A stretch of 64,000 bases of DNA from Herbaspirillum sp. DW155 (lineage in GTDB: Bacteria; Pseudomonadota; Gammaproteobacteria; Burkholderiales; Burkholderiaceae_D). Both the position numbers and the translations under genes were made by a program. Of this stretch, positions 58,817 through 64,000 are shown piece after piece; position 1 is the stretch's first letter; every line of letters begins with the position of its first letter. A model generated the notes under the pieces. That model worked only from the letters and a program-made list of their open reading frames with translations. It did no database searches and had not been told where the DNA came from. The stretch is taken from contig NZ_AP029028.1 in the NCBI RefSeq assembly GCF_037076565.1, positions 1,488,001-1,552,000 on the forward strand, in the 5' to 3' direction.

Positions 58817-60378
58817 TGAGCACCCAAGACGCTGTGACCATCTACGTCCCGCGCGACTCCACCGCGCTGGCCCTGGGCGCCAATGAAGTGGCCGCCGCCA
58901 TCACCGCCGAAGCCGGAAAACGCGGCCAGTCCATCAAGCTGGTGCGCAACGGTTCGCGCGGCATGTTCTGGCTGGAGCCGCTGGTGGAAGTGGCCACCCC
59001 GGCCGGGCGCGTGGCCTATGGTCCTGTGACCCCCGAAGATGTGCCCGGCCTCTTTGATGCCGGCTTGCTCGCAGGAGGCCGGCACACGCTGCATCTGGGC
59101 CTGACTGAAGAAATTGGTTTCCTCAAGAACCAGGAGCGCCTGACCTTCGCCCGCGTCGGCATCATCGATCCGCTCTCGCTGGAGGATTATCTGGCGTATG
59201 AAGGTTTTGTCGGTTTGAAGAATGCCCTGGTCAAGACGCCCGAGGCCATCGTCGAGCAGATGATCGCCTCCGGTCTTCGCGGTCGGGGCGGTGCCGCTTT
59301 TCCGACCGGCATCAAATGGCAGACCGTGTTGCGTGCGCAGTCGGCGCAGAAGTACGTGGTCTGCAATGCCGACGAGGGCGACTCCGGCACCTTCTCGGAC
59401 CGCATGATCATGGAAGACGATCCCTTCACGCTGATCGAAGGCATGACCATCGCCGGTCTGGCGGTAGGGGCGACAGCGGGCTTCATTTACGTGCGTTCGG
59501 AATATCCGCACGCGATTGCCACGATGAACGAGGCCATCGCCATTGCCAATGCACGCGGCTACCTGGGCGACAACATCCTGGGCTCCGGCAAATCCTTCCA
59601 TCTGGAAGTGCGCAAGGGCGCAGGCGCCTACATCTGCGGCGAAGAAACCGCCATGCTCGAAAGCCTGGAAGGCAAGCGCGGCGTGGTGCGCGCCAAGCCG
59701 CCGCTGCCGGCGCTGGAAGGCCTGTTCGGCAAGCCGACCGTCATCAACAACCTGATCTCGCTGGCCTCGGTGCCGGTGATCCTGGCGCGCGGCGCGGAGT
59801 TCTACAAGAACTACGGCGTGGGCCGCTCGCATGGCACGCTGCCTTTCCAGCTGGCCGGCAACATCAAACAGGGCGGACTGGTGGAGAAAGCCTTCGGCCT
59901 CACGCTGCGCCAGTTGCTGGAAGATTTCGGTGGCGGCAGCGCCACCGGTCGGCCGATCCGCGCGGTGCAGATGGGTGGACCGCTGGGCGCTTATCTGCCG
60001 CCTTCGCAATTCGATACACCGCTCGATTATGAAGCCTTCGCCGCAATAGGCGCCATGATCGGGCACGGTGGGCTGGTGGCCTTTGACGATAGTGTCGATA
60101 TGGCCCGTCAGGCGCGCTATGCCATGCAATTCTGTGCCGTCGAATCCTGCGGCAAGTGCACTCCTTGCCGCATCGGCTCCACGCGCGGCGTGGAAGTGAT
60201 CGACAAGATCATCGCCAACGAGGAACGAGCGCAGCAGATCCATCTGTTGAAGAGCCTGTGCGACACCATGGTCAACGGCTCGCTCTGCGCCATGGGCGGC
60301 ATGACACCGTTCCCGGTGCTGTCGGCCCTGAACCATTTCCCCGAAGACTTCGGCGCGCCCGGCGAACAGGCGGCCTGA
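58816..60378 (+). CDS. fdsB: NAD-dependent formate dehydrogenase beta subunit (NuoF-like)
   Basis: The FMN and NAD-binding subunit of 520 residues. FMN and NAD contacts are in GLRGRGGAAFPTGIKW and CNADEGDSGTFSDR; the [4Fe-4S] ligands are in ESCGKCTPCRIG. The N-terminal part (about 1-110) is the NuoE/thioredoxin-like extension typical of fused HoxF/FdsB proteins. Of two adjacent ATG codons, 58813 and 58816, the second has the better spacing to GGGAGG; the start overlaps the fdsG stop codon. Confidence 0.94.
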   Translation: MSTQDAVTIYVPRDSTALALGANEVAAAITAEAGKRGQSIKLVRNGSRGMFWLEPLVEVATPAGRVAYGPVTPEDVPGLFDAGLLAGGRHTLHLGLTEEIGFLKNQERLTFARVGIIDPLSLEDYLAYEGFVGLKNALVKTPEAIVEQMIASGLRGRGGAAFPTGIKWQTVLRAQSAQKYVVCNADEGDSGTFSDRMIMEDDPFTLIEGMTIAGLAVGATAGFIYVRSEYPHAIATMNEAIAIANARGYLGDNILGSGKSFHLEVRKGAGAYICGEETAMLESLEGKRGVVRAKPPLPALEGLFGKPTVINNLISLASVPVILARGAEFYKNYGVGRSHGTLPFQLAGNIKQGGLVEKAFGLTLRQLLEDFGGGSATGRPIRAVQMGGPLGAYLPPSQFDTPLDYEAFAAIGAMIGHGGLVAFDDSVDMARQARYAMQFCAVESCGKCTPCRIGSTRGVEVIDKIIANEERAQQIHLLKSLCDTMVNGSLCAMGGMTPFPVLSALNHFPEDFGAPGEQAA

Positions 60379-60381
60379 TCC

Positions 60382-60425
60382 CATCAGCGAATCAGCGAAT
60401 CAGCGCAATAGCGCATCAGCGAATG
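60382..60425 (+). repeat. Short tandem repeats between fdsB and fdsA
   Basis: ATCAGCGA occurs three times within about 40 bases: two in tandem, followed by a near-copy with a one-base change (ATCAGCGC), and the third copy close to the fdsA start. It could vary in copy number by slippage and change spacing before the fdsA ribosome site. Confidence 0.6.
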
Positions 60426-60439
60426 CAAGGAGTTGCACC

Positions 60440-63313
60440 ATGAACCAGCTCAATGAAACGGATTACGGCACCCCCGCACGTGCCTCGCAACAGATGGTCA
60501 CGCTGGAGATCGACGGCGTGGCAGTGACGGTCCCGGCCGGTACTTCGGTCATGCGCGCCTCGGTCGAGGCCGGCATCAATGTGCCCAAGCTGTGCGCCAC
60601 CGACAGCCTGGAACCTTTCGGTTCCTGCCGCTTGTGTCTGGTGGAAATCGAAAAGGATGGCCGCAAGATGAAAGGCTATCCGGCTTCCTGCACCACGCCC
60701 TGCGAAGCGGGCATGAAGGTGCAGACGCAGACCCCCAAGCTGGCCGAGATCCGGCGCGGCGTAATGGAACTCTACATCTCCGACCACCCGCTGGATTGCC
60801 TGACCTGTCCCACCAACGGCAACTGCGAACTGCAGGACATGGCCGGCGTGGTCGGCCTGCGCGAAGTGCGTTACGGCTACGAGGGCGAGAACCACACCAA
60901 GATGAAGAAGGATGAATCCAATCCTTACTTCACCTATGACCCTTCCAAGTGCATCGTCTGCAACCGCTGCGTGCGAGCCTGCGAAGAAACCCAAGGTACC
61001 TTTGCGCTGACCATCAACGGCCGTGGTTTCGAATCACGCGTCTCGGCCGGGCAGATGGAAGCCTTCATGGAATCCGAATGCGTCTCCTGCGGTGCCTGCG
61101 TCGAGGCTTGCCCGACCGCCACGCTCACCGAAAAGACCGTCATCATGCTGGGCCAGGCCGAGCACAGCAAGGTCACCACCTGCGCCTATTGCGGCGTGGG
61201 CTGCTCCTTCAAGGCCGAGATGAAAGGCAATGAAGTGGTGCGCATGGTGCCATACAAGGACGGCAAGGCCAACCAGGGTCACTCCTGCGTCAAGGGCCGC
61301 TTCGCCTGGGGCTATGCGACCCACAAGGACCGCATCCTCAACCCCATGATCCGCAAGAGCATCAATGACCCCTGGCGCGAAGTGTCGTGGGAAGAAGCGC
61401 TGTCGTACGCGGCCAGCGAGTTCCGCCGCATCCAGGCCAAGCATGGCAAGGATTCCATCGGCGGCATCACCTCGTCCCGCTGCACCAATGAAGAAACCTA
61501 TCTGGTCCAAAAACTGGTGCGCGCCGCCTTCGGCAACAACAACGTCGATACCTGCGCCCGCGTGTGCCATTCGCCGACCGGCTATGGCCTCAAGCAGACC
61601 CTGGGTGAATCGGCCGGCACGCAGACCTTCGAATCGGTGATGAAGTCCGACGTCATCCTCATCATGGGGGCCAACCCGGCGGCCGGCCATCCGGTGTTCG
61701 CTTCGCAGATCAAGCGCCGCGTGCGCCAGGGTGCCAAGCTGATCGTGATCGATCCGCGCACCACCGAGATGGTCAAGTCACCGCATCTGAAGGCCGACTA
61801 TCACCTCAAGCTGCGCCCCGGTACCAACACCGCCATCATCACCGCGCTGGCCCATGTGATCCTCTCCGAGGGCTTGCAGAACGAAGCCTACATCCAGGAG
61901 CGCTGCGATCTGCAGTCCTACCAGGACTGGAAGCAATTCGTCCTGCGCGAAGACAATTCTCCCGAAGCCATGGCGGCGATTACCGGCGTGCCCGCCCAGA
62001 TCATCCGTGGCGCGGCCCGCCTGTATGCCACCGGTGGCAATGCCGCGATCTACTACGGCCTGGGCGTGACCGAACATGCGCAAGGTTCGACCACCGTGAT
62101 GGGCATCGCCAACCTGGCCATGTGCACCGGCAACGTCGGCCGCGAAGGCGTGGGCGTGAACCCGCTGCGCGGGCAGAACAACGTGCAGGGCTCCTGCGAC
62201 ATGGGTTCCTTCCCGCATGAGCTGCCGGGTTATCGCCACATTTCGGACTCCACCGTGCGCAGTCAGTTCGAACAGGCCTGGGGTGTGACGCTCAATCCGG
62301 AGCCGGGCCTGCGCATTCCCAACATGTTCGATGCCGCGCTCGACGGAAGTTTCAAGGGCCTGTATTGCGAGGGTGAGGACATCGTGCAATCGGACCCCAA
62401 CACCCAGCACGTGGCAGCGGCCCTGCAGGCCATGGAATGCATCGTGGTGCAGGACTTGTTCCTGAACGAAACGGCCAAGTATGCGCACGTGTTCCTGCCC
62501 GGCTCGTCCTTCCTCGAAAAGGATGGCACCTTCACCAACGCCGAGCGCCGCATCTCGCGCGTGCGCAAGGTGATGCCGCCCAAGGCCGGCAAGTCCGACT
62601 GGGAAGTCACGGTGGCGCTGGCCGAAGCGCTGGGTTACCCGATGCCGTACAATCACCCCTCGGAAATCATGGACGAGATCGCCGCCCTGACACCCAGCTT
62701 CCACGGCGTGAGCTACGACAAGCTGGAAAAACTCGGCAGCATCCAGTGGCCCTGCAACGAGTCGGCGCCGGAAGGCACGCCCATCATGCACGTGGGCAGC
62801 TTCATCCGTGGCAAGGGCAAGTTCATCAACACGCAGTATTTCGCCACCGACGAGAAGGTGACGCAGCGTTACCCGCTGATCCTGACTACCGGCCGTATCC
62901 TGTCGCAGTACAACGTGGGTGCGCAGACGCGCCGCACCGAGAACTCGCAATGGCATAGCGAAGACCGGCTGGAAATCCACCCGCACGATGCCGAGGACCG
63001 TGGCATCCGCGAGGGTGATTGGGTCGGCGTGGAGTCGCGTGCAGGCCAGACCGTGCTGCGCGCCACCGTCACCGAGAAGGTGCAGCCGGGCGTGGTCTAC
63101 ACCACCTTCCACTTCCCGGAATCGGGCGCCAACGTGATCACCACCGACAACTCCGACTGGGCCACCAACTGCCCCGAGTACAAGGTGACGGCGGTGCAGG
63201 TGATGCCGGTGACGCAGCCCTCGCAATGGCAGCAGCACTACGAGCGCTTTAACCGTGCGCAGCTCGATCTGCTCAAGGGCGAGGTGCCGGCCGAACCGCT
63301 GGTGACGAAGTAA
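60440..63313 (+). CDS. fdsA: NAD-dependent formate dehydrogenase alpha (catalytic) subunit
   Basis: The bis-MGD molybdenum subunit, 957 residues, about the size of Cupriavidus FdsA (959). N-terminal [2Fe-2S] Cys lie in KLCATDSLEPFGSCRLC. The His/Cys cluster site is DHPLDCLTCPTNGNCELQ, and two ferredoxin-like [4Fe-4S] motifs follow (CIVCNRCVRACEE, CVSCGACVEACP). The Mo domain begins at CAYCGVGCSF. The Mo ligand is Cys in DTCARVCHSPTG, not selenocysteine. It oxidises formate to CO2; electrons pass via FdsG and FdsB to NAD. It needs FdhD, encoded next. Confidence 0.96.
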   Translation: MNQLNETDYGTPARASQQMVTLEIDGVAVTVPAGTSVMRASVEAGINVPKLCATDSLEPFGSCRLCLVEIEKDGRKMKGYPASCTTPCEAGMKVQTQTPKLAEIRRGVMELYISDHPLDCLTCPTNGNCELQDMAGVVGLREVRYGYEGENHTKMKKDESNPYFTYDPSKCIVCNRCVRACEETQGTFALTINGRGFESRVSAGQMEAFMESECVSCGACVEACPTATLTEKTVIMLGQAEHSKVTTCAYCGVGCSFKAEMKGNEVVRMVPYKDGKANQGHSCVKGRFAWGYATHKDRILNPMIRKSINDPWREVSWEEALSYAASEFRRIQAKHGKDSIGGITSSRCTNEETYLVQKLVRAAFGNNNVDTCARVCHSPTGYGLKQTLGESAGTQTFESVMKSDVILIMGANPAAGHPVFASQIKRRVRQGAKLIVIDPRTTEMVKSPHLKADYHLKLRPGTNTAIITALAHVILSEGLQNEAYIQERCDLQSYQDWKQFVLREDNSPEAMAAITGVPAQIIRGAARLYATGGNAAIYYGLGVTEHAQGSTTVMGIANLAMCTGNVGREGVGVNPLRGQNNVQGSCDMGSFPHELPGYRHISDSTVRSQFEQAWGVTLNPEPGLRIPNMFDAALDGSFKGLYCEGEDIVQSDPNTQHVAAALQAMECIVVQDLFLNETAKYAHVFLPGSSFLEKDGTFTNAERRISRVRKVMPPKAGKSDWEVTVALAEALGYPMPYNHPSEIMDEIAALTPSFHGVSYDKLEKLGSIQWPCNESAPEGTPIMHVGSFIRGKGKFINTQYFATDEKVTQRYPLILTTGRILSQYNVGAQTRRTENSQWHSEDRLEIHPHDAEDRGIREGDWVGVESRAGQTVLRATVTEKVQPGVVYTTFHFPESGANVITTDNSDWATNCPEYKVTAVQVMPVTQPSQWQQHYERFNRAQLDLLKGEVPAEPLVTK

Positions 63314-63393
63314 GCGGCATGGGCGTAGCGGGCTCGTGCTGCCATGATTTGCGCAGACACGAGCCCAACCCATCAAGCCGCAGGCAGGACAGC

Positions 63394-64000
63394 ATGAACA
63401 CAAGCAAGCACAGCAGCCCCCTCATCGACGACAGCACCGGCGACTACGCCACCTTCGCCCGCGTGCAAGTGGACCGCTGGCGCGATGGCCAGCGCGAGAC
63501 GGTCGAGGATGTGGTCGCCGAGGAAGTCCCCATCGCCCTCGAATACAACGGCATCTCGCACGCAGTGATGATGGCCACGCCCGCCGACCTGGAAGATTTT
63601 GCGCTGGGCTTCTCGCTCACCGAAGGCATTCTGGCCTCCCCGGGCGAGTTGTATGAATGCGAGATCGTCCCCGGCTGTGAAGGCGTGCAAGTGCAGATGC
63701 GCATTGCCACCGAGCGCTTCGTCGCCCTAAAGGAAAAGCGCCGCAACCTGACCGGCCGCACCGGCTGCGGCCTGTGTGGTGCCGAGACGCTGGAACAGGC
63801 GGTACGCCATCCGCAGGCGGTGCAGGGCGGCGCATCGTTCTCGGTGGAGCAGGTCCATGCGGCCTTCGCGCAGATGCAGGCGGGGCAGCAGTTGCAGCAG
63901 GCCACCGGCGCGACGCATGCGGCAGCGTGGATGGATGCCTCCGGACGCATCGTGCTGGTACGTGAAGATGTGGGCCGCCACAATGCGCTGGACAAGCTCA
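63394..64000 (+). CDS. fdhD: Formate dehydrogenase accessory sulfurtransferase FdhD, cut off at window end
   Basis: Transfers sulfur to the molybdenum cofactor of formate dehydrogenase, which is needed for activity. 202 complete codons are visible, starting MNTSKHSSPL at 63394. The conserved CxxC (CGLC, Cys125 and Cys128) is in GRTGCGLCGAETL, and the segment REDVGRHNALDKL is a family hallmark near the C-terminal region. It lies 80 bases after fdsA and probably belongs to the same transcript. The small subunit fdsD, often encoded next, would lie beyond the window. Confidence 0.93.
   Translation, partial: MNTSKHSSPLIDDSTGDYATFARVQVDRWRDGQRETVEDVVAEEVPIALEYNGISHAVMMATPADLEDFALGFSLTEGILASPGELYECEIVPGCEGVQVQMRIATERFVALKEKRRNLTGRTGCGLCGAETLEQAVRHPQAVQGGASFSVEQVHAAFAQMQAGQQLQQATGATHAAAWMDASGRIVLVREDVGRHNALDKL

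Noticed and set aside
61540-61580. Selenocysteine in the formate dehydrogenase active site
   Set aside because: The metal-ligand codon in DTCARVCHSPTG is an ordinary Cys codon; no in-frame TGA is present.

Overview
The window looks like GC-rich chromosomal DNA of a betaproteobacterium, most likely Herbaspirillum or a close relative in the Oxalobacteraceae. That placement is inferred from protein resemblance and gene content: a gamma-proteobacterial-type gshA, an aceE-aceF-lpdA cluster whose lpdA carries its own lipoyl domain, fdsGBA-fdhD formate dehydrogenase, an lpxO-like hydroxylase and an oxalate/formate antiporter. No rRNA gene, CRISPR array, transposase or integrase was seen. One tRNA, tRNA-Leu(CAA), is present.

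Layout. 1-2000: argG (cut by the window edge) and argF, minus strand. 2200-4500: a siderophore receptor behind a Fur box. 4500-13600: housekeeping genes rsgA, a pterin dehydratase, an M48 protease, orn, a SEC-C protein, srkA, tag and ftsK. 13600-24700: aldehyde dehydrogenase, a YihY-type membrane protein, a YdeP-like molybdoenzyme, a GGDEF protein, an LpxO-like hydroxylase, dadA and holC. 24977-26830: a less GC-rich two-gene cassette of unknown function (cytosolic protein plus lipoprotein). 26960-38712: prlC, folD, gshA and the pyruvate dehydrogenase genes. 38787-41975: an organic-acid type MFS symporter, an orphan ModA-like binding protein and a divergent LysR gene around a 14-bp palindrome.

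42500-48126 is an orphan type VI secretion cargo module on the minus strand: a vgrG with a transthyretin-like tail, a candidate toxin of 514 residues and an overlapping candidate immunity gene. The vgrG is interrupted by one in-frame amber codon. A gene-poor stretch with possible gene remnants follows, up to the tRNA.

49650-54823 holds a surface-adhesin-E-like protein, a tartrate dehydrogenase-like gene, a hexose-6-phosphate mutarotase, a TtdR-like LysR regulator and a second, divergent LysR-type protein. 54962 to the end is a C1/C2 acid module: a ModE-like regulator fused to a periplasmic-binding-protein-like domain, divergent from an oxalate/formate antiporter, followed by fdsG-fdsB-fdsA-fdhD for NAD-linked molybdenum formate dehydrogenase. 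Formate brought in or made from oxalate could be oxidised there to CO2 and NADH; the oxalate decarboxylation genes are not in the window.

The most interesting items are the T6SS toxin/immunity pair with its broken vgrG, the unexplained two-gene cassette at 24977-26830, the attenuator-like structure directly in front of argF, the orphan binding protein paired with an MFS carrier, and the mutually exclusive hairpins between the antiporter and fdsG.
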